A DNA stretch of 64,000 bases from Flavobacteriaceae bacterium (GCA_027073495.1 JALSVQ010000124.1:51038-115037); one strand, 5' to 3'; counted from the stretch's first letter, positions 28,742 through 40,126 are shown. Made by a program: numbers and translations. Notes: generated by a model not told the origin, from the letters alone.

Positions 28742-29662
28742 TTATTTCCAAAACTGCCACCACTTATTTTCGATAGAATTAGGTGATGTTTTTATTAGAT
28801 TATAATTGTTTATTTTGGAATTTATCATATTTAACTCTTTCAACATCTGCGTATTAGTTCTTGAGTCAACTTTGTCTGGGTCAAAACGGCATAACATTTT
28901 AAATCTCTCTAATGGCATTCTTTTATTTATTTGCTTTGATAAATTAGGGCGATTTGAAATTTCCGTGATTATAGCGAATAAATTTATAAATTTTCGACTA
29001 TCATTCTTATGTGCCCAAGGATTTAGAAAAACATTTAGTTGATTTTTTTGTGCAAACTCAATTATTTTATCAAAGTATTGAAATAGCTCATCATCAGAGA
29101 ATTTATTTGATAAATCTTCTTTAGATATTGGATTATTAATATTATAGATTTGCTTTTCACTTTCAGCCGAGCCTTTATTTGTGCTAAAAACATATCTTAT
29201 CGCTTTTTCATCAGGTTCGATATCCCAAAATCTTTTTCCGATTACCACTTCTATTTGATTCCAAATAATTTCAGATGTGTCTTCAGATTTATCTTCTACG
29301 TCAAGTTTTTTTCCTTCATTCTGCATTCTTTCACCATTAACTTCCATAATTGACCGTTTCTCAATTCCTTTCTCGCAATAATTTAGATTAAAAGCCATAG
29401 AGTTTTCAGAGAGTGCAAATGTCAAAGTGTTGTCTTCTTTTAATTCAAAAGATTCAGTACACATATCCATACTAATGAAGAGCAAAGTTCCTTTTTCTGA
29501 AAAATAAACATCACAAATTCCATCTTCTGTCCAATTTGAAGAAGCCGTTTCAAAATTTATTTCAGATTGTTTTTTAAGATTCCAACCTAATTCTTTTTGT
29601 AGCTGCTCGAATTCACTTTCGTAATTTTTGTTTATTGCTAAACCTGATATATTAAATCCCAT
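28742..29662 (-). CDS. Hypothetical protein, family not recognised
   Basis: This 306-residue soluble protein has no signal peptide or membrane segment. It starts MGFNISGLAINKNYE, is rich in Glu, Asn and Lys, and ends with an aromatic tail KWWQFWK. I do not recognise a named family. Similar small orphan proteins with a MGFNISG-type start and a WWxFWK tail are typical of Bacteroidetes accessory regions, and a role in a contact-toxin/immunity setting would be speculation. No toxin gene lies beside it. It stands alone between sufD (convergent) and murF, and a 20-bp direct repeat copy lies 26 bp past its stop codon. Confidence 0.6.
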   Translation of the reverse strand: MGFNISGLAINKNYESEFEQLQKELGWNLKKQSEINFETASSNWTEDGICDVYFSEKGTLLFISMDMCTESFELKEDNTLTFALSENSMAFNLNYCEKGIEKRSIMEVNGERMQNEGKKLDVEDKSEDTSEIIWNQIEVVIGKRFWDIEPDEKAIRYVFSTNKGSAESEKQIYNINNPISKEDLSNKFSDDELFQYFDKIIEFAQKNQLNVFLNPWAHKNDSRKFINLFAIITEISNRPNLSKQINKRMPLERFKMLCRFDPDKVDSRTNTQMLKELNMINSKINNYNLIKTSPNSIENKWWQFWK

Positions 29663-29706
29663 ATTTTATTTATTGTTGTAGTGTTTTTTTTTAATGAATG
29701 CTAACA

Positions 29707-30990
29707 TTATAATAAATCTAATACACGTTCTAGCTGCATACCACGAGAGCCTTTGATGAGTATGGTTGCGTTACTTATTTCAGCATTAGATAGTGTATCT
29801 TTTAAAGCATTAAATGTTTCGAATTTTTGGTGACTGGTTTTTGTTTTGAAGTAATTTTCACCAACTAAAAACACATGTTCAAAAGCTAATGTTTGAAGTA
29901 AATCTACTATATTCTGATGTTCAACAGCGCTAGATGTACCAAGCTCGAACATATCGCCTAGTATAATGACTTTTTTTGTTGCTTCAAGATTTACAAAATT
30001 TGCTAAAGCTGCTTGCGTGCTTGTTGGGTTGGCATTATACGCATCGAGTATAATGTTGTTTGTTCCTTTTTGAATCAGTTGTGAACGGTTATTATTAGGA
30101 ATGTATTTCTCAATGCCATCTTTGATGGCTACTGTTGGCACTTTAAAGAAAGCTCCAATAGCTATAGCGGCTGCTATGTTATTAAAATTGTACGTTCCTA
30201 TAAGGTTACTTTTGATACTTGTATCGTCATAATTAGCCACCACAAAAGGTGCTGTTTTTTCAAGCGCAATGGTGTATTGACAAGTGTCTGATGATCCGAA
30301 AGTTATAGTATTGCTATCAGCTTTAGTCAAAATGACTTGTTTGTCATCATTAGCATTAATAAATTTCAAACCATCATTATGATTGATAAAATCATAGAGT
30401 TCACTTTTAGCTTGTATTACTCCTTCTAAACTGCCAAAACCTTCAAGATGTGCTTTTCCAAAATTGGTAATATAACCAAATACAGGCTGCGCAATGTTAC
30501 ACAAAAAAGCAATTTCTTTAGGATGATTGGCGCCCATTTCTACTATTACAACTTCGGTAGCTGCATTAATACGAAGCAATGTAAGCGGTACACCAATATG
30601 ATTGTTGAGATTTCCTATTGTAGCTATAGTTTTGTACTTTTCTTTTAGTACGGCATCAATCAGTTCTTTGGTTGTTGTTTTTCCGTTACTTCCTGTAAGT
30701 CCAATAATAGGAATATTGAACTGTTCACGATGATATTTTGCTAATGCTTGAAGTGTTTCCAATGCATCGTCAACCAAAATGAGATGCTCATTATTAGCAT
30801 CATAATAAGATACACTGTCTATTACGGCATATTTTGCGCCATTTTCAAGTGCTTGCTGCGCATATTTGTTTCCATCGAAATTAGCACCTTTTAAAGCAAA
30901 AAATAAGGTATTCTCTGTTATACTTCTTGAATCGGTGCTTATAGTTAAATTATTCTCAACAAAGTGTTTATGTAGGTTCTCTAGTGTCAT
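29707..30990 (-). CDS. murF: UDP-N-acetylmuramoyl-tripeptide--D-alanyl-D-alanine ligase
   Basis: This 427-residue Mur ligase adds D-Ala-D-Ala to UDP-MurNAc-tripeptide, the last cytoplasmic step of the peptidoglycan precursor. The N-terminal domain has STDSRSITENTLFFALKGANFDG. The ATP-binding P-loop is GSNGKTT (residues 100-106), followed by ATIGNLNNHIGVPLTLLR, VEMGANHPKEI and the C-terminal DAYNANPTSTQAAL and ILGDMFELG motifs, all typical of MurF. The length is standard. It is the last gene of the pdhB-hypothetical-murF run on the minus strand (45 bp after the membrane protein gene). Confidence 0.95.
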   Translation of the reverse strand: MTLENLHKHFVENNLTISTDSRSITENTLFFALKGANFDGNKYAQQALENGAKYAVIDSVSYYDANNEHLILVDDALETLQALAKYHREQFNIPIIGLTGSNGKTTTKELIDAVLKEKYKTIATIGNLNNHIGVPLTLLRINAATEVVIVEMGANHPKEIAFLCNIAQPVFGYITNFGKAHLEGFGSLEGVIQAKSELYDFINHNDGLKFINANDDKQVILTKADSNTITFGSSDTCQYTIALEKTAPFVVANYDDTSIKSNLIGTYNFNNIAAAIAIGAFFKVPTVAIKDGIEKYIPNNNRSQLIQKGTNNIILDAYNANPTSTQAALANFVNLEATKKVIILGDMFELGTSSAVEHQNIVDLLQTLAFEHVFLVGENYFKTKTSHQKFETFNALKDTLSNAEISNATILIKGSRGMQLERVLDLL

Positions 30991-31035
30991 TTAAAGTGTT
31001 CTTTATTTAAAAAAAGTATAACAAAAATCTACAGT

Positions 31036-31491
31036 TTAAACTAGATAATCTTCATCTTTGTTTAAAATGGCTTCTTCATCTGTATTAAGTTTTAAATCAC
31101 CAGCAATTTTATGTTTAGTTGGTCTTTGGAAAATAAAGACTATTAATAAAACGATTAAATATAATGCGTTGGTTTCTTCAACAAAGAGTAAGAAAAAGAA
31201 AGCAAATTCCAATATAGCTAATTTTATAAGCATAGCTGTTTGGTATTTTGTAAATTTTGCTCTTAGCCCTTCATCTGTTTGTATCTTTTTCAGATTGGCA
31301 TTGTATAAAATATAAGCCAAGACTATCGCTCCAAATGTAATTCCAAGATGCAAGGTATTAATGTCTTGAAAATTAAAGGCTAATAATTCTTTATAATTAA
31401 AACCTTTAATAAAATAAAACACTGCAACTTGCCCCATTAATAATGCAAGAAAAATTGTATTAATTGTTTTTAAAAATACACCTACTTTCAT
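31036..31491 (-). CDS. Hypothetical four-helix membrane protein
   Basis: This 151-residue protein has about four hydrophobic segments (near residues 8-30, 45-62, 88-104 and 107-124) and an acidic C-terminal tail (LKLNTDEEAILNKDEDYLV) that should face the cytoplasm. I do not recognise a named family. It starts 1 bp after the pdhB stop codon and lies 45 bp before murF, so it is almost certainly cotranscribed with both. No catalytic residues are evident. Confidence 0.7.
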   Translation of the reverse strand: MKVGVFLKTINTIFLALLMGQVAVFYFIKGFNYKELLAFNFQDINTLHLGITFGAIVLAYILYNANLKKIQTDEGLRAKFTKYQTAMLIKLAILEFAFFFLLFVEETNALYLIVLLIVFIFQRPTKHKIAGDLKLNTDEEAILNKDEDYLV

Positions 31492-31492
31492 A

Positions 31493-32467
31493 TTATTGTA
31501 TAGTTTTCTTTACAGCTTTCACAACATCGTTTGCATTAGGCAACCATTCTTCTAGTAATACAGGAGAGAATGGTGCTGGTGTATCTGCGGTAGTAATACG
31601 CTCAATTGGTGCGTCCAAAAAGTCAAAAGCGCGTTCTTGTACTTGATAGGTTATTTCTGAAGACACACTGGCAAAAGGCCATGCTTCTTCCAAAATCACC
31701 AAACGGTTTGTTTTTTTAACCGATTCGATAATGGTATCAAAATCTAAAGGTCTTACAGTACGCAGGTCAATAACCTCTATATTAATACCTTCTTCTGCAA
31801 GGATATCTGCTGCTTTATAAGCTTCTTTTATTATTTTTCCAAAAGAAACAACGGTACACGCGTCACCTGCTCTTTTGATATCTGCTACACCAATAGGTAA
31901 GATGTATTCGCCTTCTGGTATTTCTCCTTTGTCACCATACATTTGTTCTGATTCCATAAAGATAACAGGGTCATCATCACGAATGGCAGCTTTTAATAAG
32001 CCTTTGGCGTCATAAGGGTTTGAAGGCACAACTACTTTAAGTCCTGGCGTATTGGCATACCAATTTTCAAAAGCTTGAGAGTGTGTTGCTGCTAACTGTC
32101 CTGCAGAAGCTGTAGGTCCTCTAAAAACAATTGGTATATTGAATTGTCCACCACTCATTTGGCGCATTTTTGCAGCATTATTAATTATCTGATCTATGGT
32201 AACTAGCGAAAAGTTAAAAGTCATATATTCTACAATTGGTCTGTTGCCGTTCATTGCTGAACCGATAGCAATACCCGTGAAACCAACTTCTGCAATAGGA
32301 GTGTCAATTACGCGCTTTGCTCCAAATTCATCAAGCATTCCTTTTGATGCTTTATAAGCGCCATTGTATTCTGCTACTTCTTCTCCTAAAAGAAAAACAC
32401 TTTCATCACGACGCATTTCTTCACTCATTGCTTCGGCTATAGCCTCTCTAAACTGTACTGTTCTCAT
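31493..32467 (-). CDS. pdhB: Pyruvate dehydrogenase E1 component, beta subunit
   Basis: This 324-residue protein is the beta chain of a heterotetrameric E1. Landmarks are TVQFREAIAEAMSEEMRRDE, LLGEEVAEYNGAYKASKGML, TPIAEVGFTGIAIGSAMNG, the FRGPTASAGQLAATHSQAFE segment, PSNPYDAKGLLKAAIRDDDP and VIDLRTVRPLDFDTI. Role: with the alpha subunit and thiamine diphosphate it decarboxylates pyruvate in the acetyl-CoA-forming complex. The alpha subunit, E2 and E3 are not in this window. The pattern (MSEEMRRDE, GEEVAEYNGAYK) fits pyruvate rather than branched-chain dehydrogenases. Length is standard. TATTTTTG at 32490-32497 on the minus strand is a possible -7 element, about 23 bp before the start. Confidence 0.92.
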   Translation of the reverse strand: MRTVQFREAIAEAMSEEMRRDESVFLLGEEVAEYNGAYKASKGMLDEFGAKRVIDTPIAEVGFTGIAIGSAMNGNRPIVEYMTFNFSLVTIDQIINNAAKMRQMSGGQFNIPIVFRGPTASAGQLAATHSQAFENWYANTPGLKVVVPSNPYDAKGLLKAAIRDDDPVIFMESEQMYGDKGEIPEGEYILPIGVADIKRAGDACTVVSFGKIIKEAYKAADILAEEGINIEVIDLRTVRPLDFDTIIESVKKTNRLVILEEAWPFASVSSEITYQVQERAFDFLDAPIERITTADTPAPFSPVLLEEWLPNANDVVKAVKKTIQ

Positions 32468-32620
32468 CTGAATTCTATATTTAAGACTACAAAAATACTA
32501 TTTTTCTGTTAGGAAATAAACTTTTTATCATATTTTGAAAGTAGTAATTTAAAAAATAGTATCCTAAAGCATAATTGCAGATTTTAAATGCATTTTTTGA
32601 GAAGTATTAAACTCAAAGTC

Positions 32621-32640
32621 AGCACAAAACCTGCAATTAT
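32621..32640 (+). repeat. 20-bp direct repeat, copy 2
   Basis: Identical to 28696-28715 (AGCACAAAACCTGCAATTAT). It sits 20 bp past the stop codon of the truncated LRR gene (minus strand). Confidence 0.6.
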
Positions 32641-32659
32641 TAATAAGCTAATTAAATAT

Positions 32660-33451
32660 TTATTTTTTCATGATTTTTTTCATTCCATAATCTCCATTTA
32701 CGGTTGTTATTTTCACAAGGTAGAAACCTTGTGCTAGATTAGAAATATCAATACTGTTTTTTAATGTGTTTTTTTGAACTAACTGTCCTAATTTACTATA
32801 AACTTCAATGCTAACAATTTCTTGTTCTGAGTTTATATTCAATACATTTTCTGTTGGCACTGGGTATACTGAAAAATCAACTAATGAATTGTCAACTACA
32901 GCTAAAGCATCACAATCTGTTGAAAAACTACAAATAGCATCGATTTGCGTCCAGTTTGCTGTTGAATATGCCACGTCATCCACTTCAATGCAGGTTAAGT
33001 TAGGATTATTATTTGCCTTGAAAAGATAAGTACCTGAACTAGTAATATTTGTATTATTTCCGTTTTTCACATTCAATGATGAAATTAAAGTATTATCTAC
33101 CCAACAGATTCTCAAATCATTATTATTGCTTAAATCCAAAGAGCCTGTAAAATCATTATGAGCACCAGATATAGCATTTCCATTACCAATGGAAAAATAT
33201 TTTAAATTTGACCAATCTGAAAAAACATCAGAAATATCTCCTGATAATTGATTTCCATTGACCCAAAATGAACGCATAACAGTTAGGTTAGAAAAACTTG
33301 CAGGGATAGTTCCTGTAAGTTGATTGTCTTCTAACCCTATCAAAGTTAAATTGACACAGTTCCCAATTTCAGAAGGAATATTTCCTGAAAGATTATTTTC
33401 CCAAAAGTGTAAAAATGTCAAGTGTGTTAAATTGTATTTTACGAGCGAGGT
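32660..33451 (-). pseudogene. 5'-truncated leucine-rich-repeat protein with type IX sorting domain
   Basis: The readable product (about 253 residues from a TTG at 33421) has LRRs of the plant/bacterial type (NNLSGNIPSEIGN, NQLTGTIPASFSNLT, NQLSGDISDVFSDW), a linker with an isolated Cys pair, and a type A T9SS C-terminal sorting domain (FSVYPVPTENVLNI to MKKIMKK). The frame stays open and LRR-like upstream of that TTG (SLVKYNLTHLTFL) until a TAG at 33452-33454. There is no signal peptide. A T9SS substrate needs one to reach the periplasm, so the gene has lost its 5' end and probably makes no exported product. It lies in a decayed region. Confidence 0.75.
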
Positions 33452-33478
33452 CTAGGTTTATTATAAATCATAAAAACA

Positions 33479-33805
33479 TTAATAAATCTTGTATAAACGA
33501 TTAACCAATTGGAATAATTCAGGAAATTTTGATTGAAATAATTCTGGAGTTTCAAAATAATTTTCTGTGATTACAGCAAGAAACTCATATTTGTTTTCAA
33601 AGGCATAGTCCTCTAAAGTAATTTTCATATTTTAAAAGAATTACCATAGATTTATTTTCTAAAATACGAGTTATTTTATCAAAATCAGAAATAAATTGAA
33701 TAGGTAAGCACTAAATTCTCACGTGCAATATAGTTGTGATGCTTGATAAAATTGAGCACTCTATACTCAAATTTTCGTTTTTCATAATCATATAAAGATG
33801 ATTAA
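33479..33805 (-). pseudogene. Remnant of an MtfA-type (peptidase M90) gene
   Basis: Two minus-strand stretches resemble MtfA-family zinc peptidases. The distal piece (ATG 33628 to TAA 33479, 49 residues) contains YEFLAVITENYFETPELFQ and KFPELFQLVNRLY, like the conserved C-terminus of the family (EFFAV-SE-FFE-P-LY-LL). Upstream, in another frame up to about 33805, KFEYRVLNFIKHHNYIAREN resembles the family's N-terminal block (FE-RV-FL-FIGREGL). The zinc-binding HExxH part between them is missing and the frames differ, so this is an internally deleted, frameshifted relic. Assignment is by pattern only. Confidence 0.6.
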
Positions 33806-33870
33806 AATTATTACATTTAGTAACAGTTACTGTTTTGGTGAATGCTATTTTTATCACTTTTCATTTATCA
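33806..33870. other. Short spacer with no recognisable feature
   Basis: AT-rich bases between the MtfA remnant and the displaced yigZ 3' end. Nothing coding or structured is seen. Confidence 0.5.
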
Positions 33871-34033
33871 TTACTCAACCTCCAAATTTACTACTCTTAA
33901 ATCTTCTATCAGTTGCTGTATGCGTTGCGCATCACCAAGGCGAATATGAAGTATGAATTCGCATTGCATTTCCATATTTTGAGAAACAACATTGAGATTG
34001 TGTGCTTTGATAATACGCATCACTTTGTTCATA
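33871..34033 (-). pseudogene. Duplicate of the yigZ 3' end (163 bp)
   Basis: This segment aligns without gaps to 36060-36222, the last 163 bp of yigZ, with 13 mismatches by my hand count (about 92% identity). Homology starts exactly at the stop codon. Translated, it gives an intact tail (MNKVMRIIKAHNLNVVSQNM...VVNLEVE) differing from yigZ at only four residues (K to N, S to G, F to I, D to N), so most of the nucleotide differences are silent. That pattern implies the copies diverged as functional coding sequence before being brought together. The MutS-like gene lies between the two copies. Confidence 0.85.
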
Positions 34034-34065
34034 GCAAATAACAAATGAAAGTAATTTTTTTGTCC

Positions 34066-35715
34066 TTACGTAAAATTGTTCCTAACCGTTTTCTTTGCAT
34101 CTGCTATTATTTCTTTTGGGTACTCATACAAATCTAATATTTTTATAGCATTTCTTGTTTTAAGTTTTCCTTTTTTTAGTTTATGGTCAAAAAATAGTTT
34201 TTCATTAACTATTTGTTCGGAAAAATAAAATAATTCAAAATTATTATCTTCTAAAAGTGTTGTTAATTCTATATCGTGAGTAGAAACGAAAACAAAATTA
34301 TTCCCTTTGTTTAAGTATGATAAAATTGCTTTTCCTCCAGCTATTCTTTCTATAGTGTTTGTGCCTTTAAAAATCTCATCAAGAACAAAAAAACAAGGAT
34401 TATTATCGCTCGATGCATCAATTAATTCTTTAATTGTTAATACTTCTTTCAGATAGTAACTTGTTTCATCAAGTAAATCATCTGTTATTCTAATTGATGA
34501 ATAAACTTTATAAAATGGGATTGTAAACGTTTTTGCAAATGCTATATTTAAAGTCTGTGCAATAATACTATTAACAGCCACCATTCTTATAAAAGTAGTC
34601 TTCCCCGACATATTTGAACCTGTTAAAAGTAAACTTTTTTCATTCAACATTATACTATTAGAAATACAATTTTCAATTAATGGGTGTGTTATTTCTATAA
34701 TTTTCATTCTTTTCTCGTTTGTAAAACTGGGCTTACAAATAGCATTATTCTGATATTTCACAGAGGCTATAGCGATTCCACAATCTATTTCTCCAATAAA
34801 TCTAAAGAGATTATCTATATCTTCTCTTTTTGCTACAATATCATCAATAACACTGTAAAAAAGAATTGATTCAATATTAAAAAGGATTTTAATCAGCTCA
34901 ATAATAAACCATGCAAAAGCTGTAGCAGGACTATTTAAGTGTCTATTAAATGATATAAACTTTGTTTTTAGACGAATTTCTTGTATTTTGGAAATGAAAT
35001 TTAAGTTTTTAAAATGCTTTTTTATTACTGGGTAATTTAATAGTTTTTCAGCTACTTTTAACGCTTTATTTAATTGACTTACAGCATTAATGTAGTAAAT
35101 TATATGGTGTTTAGTTCTGTAATGAAGAGTGAAATTCACCATAAAAACAGGCAATAAGAAAAGAAAAAAAACAGGGTTTATAAAACCATAAGAAAAGGAA
35201 AAAAAGGATAAAATGGATAGTAGTATTAAATATTTATTATAAGAAGGTTTTTTAATTGCTTCATCATGAATTAATTTTTCTAAATCATAGGTGTAACTAG
35301 AACTTAATTTCGATAATTCTAATTGACAATTAATTCGTGTATTTTTATCATTTTCAAATAGTTGAGTTAATGATTCAAATTTCAGAAGTTTCGCTTCGTT
35401 TTTAATAACTCTAATTTTGTAATATAGATACTGTTGTCCAATTTTAGATGTTGTCCTATCTAAATACTTAAATAAATCATTAATGTCTAAATCATCCTTT
35501 ATTTGATTTGAAATAATATGATATGTATTATCTTTCTTAGTAGAATTTTGAAAGTACTTTCCTATTATTTCAAAATTGTAATATTCATTATTTTTAATTT
35601 TACCCCAACTATTATTAAAATCAGTTATTAATCTTTTTTTATTTTTTACATTAATGTAGTTAATATAAAGTATTAAGGCTAGTGAAATGAACGCAATAGA
35701 ATAGATGATGTACAT
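34066..35715 (-). CDS. Membrane-anchored MutS-like ATPase
   Basis: This 549-residue protein begins with a membrane helix (residues 3-21) and has a second hydrophobic block at about 161-196. A MutS core/lever-type region (LDRTTSKIGQQYLYYKIR) precedes a MutS-type ATPase domain: Walker A GSNMSGKTT (366-374), Walker B CFFVLDEIFKGTN, then GGKAIL and VFVSTHDIEL. The N-terminal mismatch-recognition and connector domains of MutS1 are absent, as is the Smr/KOW part of MutS2, so it is not a canonical mismatch-repair protein. Such membrane MutS homologues occur in Bacteroidetes and their role is unknown to me. Compared with its neighbours it is richer in A+T and in Asn, Lys and Ile. It occupies the insert between the duplicated yigZ ends, a sign of acquisition. 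Confidence 0.82.
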   Translation of the reverse strand: MYIIYSIAFISLALILYINYINVKNKKRLITDFNNSWGKIKNNEYYNFEIIGKYFQNSTKKDNTYHIISNQIKDDLDINDLFKYLDRTTSKIGQQYLYYKIRVIKNEAKLLKFESLTQLFENDKNTRINCQLELSKLSSSYTYDLEKLIHDEAIKKPSYNKYLILLSILSFFSFSYGFINPVFFLFLLPVFMVNFTLHYRTKHHIIYYINAVSQLNKALKVAEKLLNYPVIKKHFKNLNFISKIQEIRLKTKFISFNRHLNSPATAFAWFIIELIKILFNIESILFYSVIDDIVAKREDIDNLFRFIGEIDCGIAIASVKYQNNAICKPSFTNEKRMKIIEITHPLIENCISNSIMLNEKSLLLTGSNMSGKTTFIRMVAVNSIIAQTLNIAFAKTFTIPFYKVYSSIRITDDLLDETSYYLKEVLTIKELIDASSDNNPCFFVLDEIFKGTNTIERIAGGKAILSYLNKGNNFVFVSTHDIELTTLLEDNNFELFYFSEQIVNEKLFFDHKLKKGKLKTRNAIKILDLYEYPKEIIADAKKTVRNNFT

Positions 35716-36059
35716 AGTGATTTAAGAAAAAATGCTAAACTTATTTTGATTAATAACACTCTTTTTGAAATTGCTGTATATTGAAATGGAATTTTCAACA
35801 TTAATTCTTGTTAAACAAATAGTTTTCAATTTACAACTTGAGCAATTTGGGCAATTTATTAAAGTTTCAGGTTTTATTTAGTGTAAAGATATATATATAT
35901 TTTAAGAAAAAACAAGTAAAATCGTTTTTTTTTTTTATTTTAGGTAAATAATTAAAAATCAGAAATTTAATGTAAAATTTTAATTAAGGTTGTTGCTATC
36001 GTTTTACTTAATAAAAGTATTAAAGCTATAACTCTTAAGAGCGAATATATGAGAAATTC
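35716..36059. other. AT-rich intergenic region between the MutS-like gene and yigZ
   Basis: These 344 bp contain no open frame I can support. They are very AT-rich, with a TATATATATAT run near 35890 and a T tract near 35925. They probably hold the promoter of the MutS-like gene, but no TAnnTTTG element is clear. Confidence 0.5.
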
Positions 36060-38694
<2,635 letters not shown>

Positions 38695-38756
38695 TTAATG
38701 ATAAATATTATTTCAGAAAAATGTTATTTTGACAATGTTTTACATTTCCTATTGAG

Positions 38757-38802
38757 ATTCCTCGTCATTCGTTCCTCATTCTGTCGGAATGACACTACTT
38801 TT
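38757..38802 (-). repeat. Bacteroidetes intergenic GTCATT...AATCTCA repeat, second copy
   Basis: Read on the minus strand: GTCATTCCGACAGAATGAGG, then AACGAATGACGAGGAATCTCA in two parts. This is the same family as 11422-11452 and carries short internal inverted repeats. It lies in the ligA-surE gap. Confidence 0.6.
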
Positions 38803-38837
38803 TTTAAGTTTATTAATTTGTAGTCGCACTGATTTAA

Positions 38838-39596
38838 TTATAAGTTCCATTTTTTTAAATTCTCAATGGCTTGATGTGCGGTCAAATCAAACTGTACAGG
38901 AACAAGTGAAGCATAGCCGCTGTTTAAAGCCACTTCATCGGTGTCATCGCCATCATCTTGATTGATAAAATATCCTGTAAGCCAGTAGTAGTCTTTGCCG
39001 TGAGGTGATTTGCGTTTGTCGTACTCTTCTGCCCAAATACCTTTGGACTGGCGGCATACTTTTATACCTTTGACTTTGCCTTTGGGAATGTTTACATTGA
39101 GTACTACACCTTTAGGAAGCCCTTGTTCTAATACTTGCATGGTAACTTTGCGTACAATAGCTTCTGTTTGTGAAAAATCAGCATCCCAAGAGGTATCTAA
39201 TAATGAAAAACCAATACCAGGAAAACCTTCAATTCCTGCTTCTACTGCAGCACTCATTGTACCAGAATAGATGACGCTTATAGATGAATTGGTACCGTGA
39301 TTAATACCTGAAACACAAAGATCGGGTTTGCGTCCTAATATCTCATTAACAGCAAATTTCACGCAATCTGCTGGTGTTCCAGAAATACTGTATTCTTGCT
39401 GTGGTCCATCATCAATGGTTATTTTTTCGCTATACAAAACCGAGTTGAGTGTGATAGCATGTCCCATACCACTTTGTGGACTATTGGGTGCAACAACAAC
39501 TACCTCGCCGATGGTATTCATTATCTGTATGAGTTTTCTGATGCCTGGTGCAGTAATGCCATCATCATTGGTAATGAGGATTAAGGGTTTTTTCAT
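38838..39596 (-). CDS. surE: 5'/3'-nucleotidase SurE
   Basis: This 252-residue metal-dependent phosphatase acts on nucleoside 5'- and 3'-monophosphates. Diagnostic motifs are LITNDDGITAPGI (Asn10, Asp11, Asp12 in the metal site), APNSPQSGMGHAITL, YSISGTPADCVKFAV, CVSGINHGTNSSISVIYSGT and MSAAVEAGIEGFPGIGFS. The length is standard for the family. In many Bacteroidetes surE precedes lpxB; here it is next to ligA and a small ExbB-like gene instead. Confidence 0.95.
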   Translation of the reverse strand: MKKPLILITNDDGITAPGIRKLIQIMNTIGEVVVVAPNSPQSGMGHAITLNSVLYSEKITIDDGPQQEYSISGTPADCVKFAVNEILGRKPDLCVSGINHGTNSSISVIYSGTMSAAVEAGIEGFPGIGFSLLDTSWDADFSQTEAIVRKVTMQVLEQGLPKGVVLNVNIPKGKVKGIKVCRQSKGIWAEEYDKRKSPHGKDYYWLTGYFINQDDGDDTDEVALNSGYASLVPVQFDLTAHQAIENLKKWNL

Positions 39597-39697
39597 GTAT
39601 TCTTTTTTTAACGGACAGTAACAATTAATTATAAGTGTAAAAGTAAAAATAAAAAACGTGAGAATAACTGTTCGGTAAATTAAATATTAACAAAAAG

Positions 39698-39727
39698 AAA
39701 AAGCACCTGAAATGAGGTACTTTTTTT
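39698..39727 (-). terminator. Terminator after the mini ExbB-like gene
   Basis: Arms 39698-39708 (AAAAAGCACCT) and 39715-39725 (AGGTACTTTTT) with one C/A mismatch and a 6-nt loop. It lies 20 bp past the stop codon at 39749. Confidence 0.7.
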
Positions 39728-39748
39728 AATTAGTTAAATAAATGAAAA

Positions 39749-40096
39749 TTAGTTTACATCTTTCATAAAACTATATAATAGTATTCCAAATCGCGAAACC
39801 AAAAACACTAAAGCACCAAATCCTGTAGTTAAAAAAGTGATTTTAAGGCCTCCAGCCATTACTTGAGGTGCAATATTGTCAAAATTTTGAATGCCATCAA
39901 AAACATTAATCAAGCCCAATGTTTGTCCTAAGAAACCAAAAACGAGCGCAAAAAGACCAAGAGAAGCCAATTGGCTACTTATCTTTTTTCGTTTTTGAGG
40001 CTTTAAAAAGCCGATTGCAATCAAAACAATACTAAATACTAATAATCCTAATAATGGATACATAAATTGAGTTCCACCTTCTCTTAATAAATTCAT
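39749..40096 (-). CDS. Mini MotA/TolQ/ExbB-like membrane protein
   Basis: This 115-residue protein has three hydrophobic segments (about 13-31, 45-63 and 82-108). Its C-terminal half carries the MotA/TolQ/ExbB channel-type pattern (GLFALVFGFLGQTLGLINVF, then VMAGGLKITFLTTGFGALVF). Full ExbB/TolQ proteins are about 210-230 residues, so this is a stand-alone minimal version. No ExbD/TolR partner is next to it. It is divergent from the LytS-type kinase gene, so a link to that two-component system is possible but is only an inference from position. Confidence 0.72.
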   Translation of the reverse strand: MNLLREGGTQFMYPLLGLLVFSIVLIAIGFLKPQKRKKISSQLASLGLFALVFGFLGQTLGLINVFDGIQNFDNIAPQVMAGGLKITFLTTGFGALVFLVSRFGILLYSFMKDVN

Positions 40097-40126
40097 AATT
40101 CTACTGTTTTATAATTAATAATAGTA

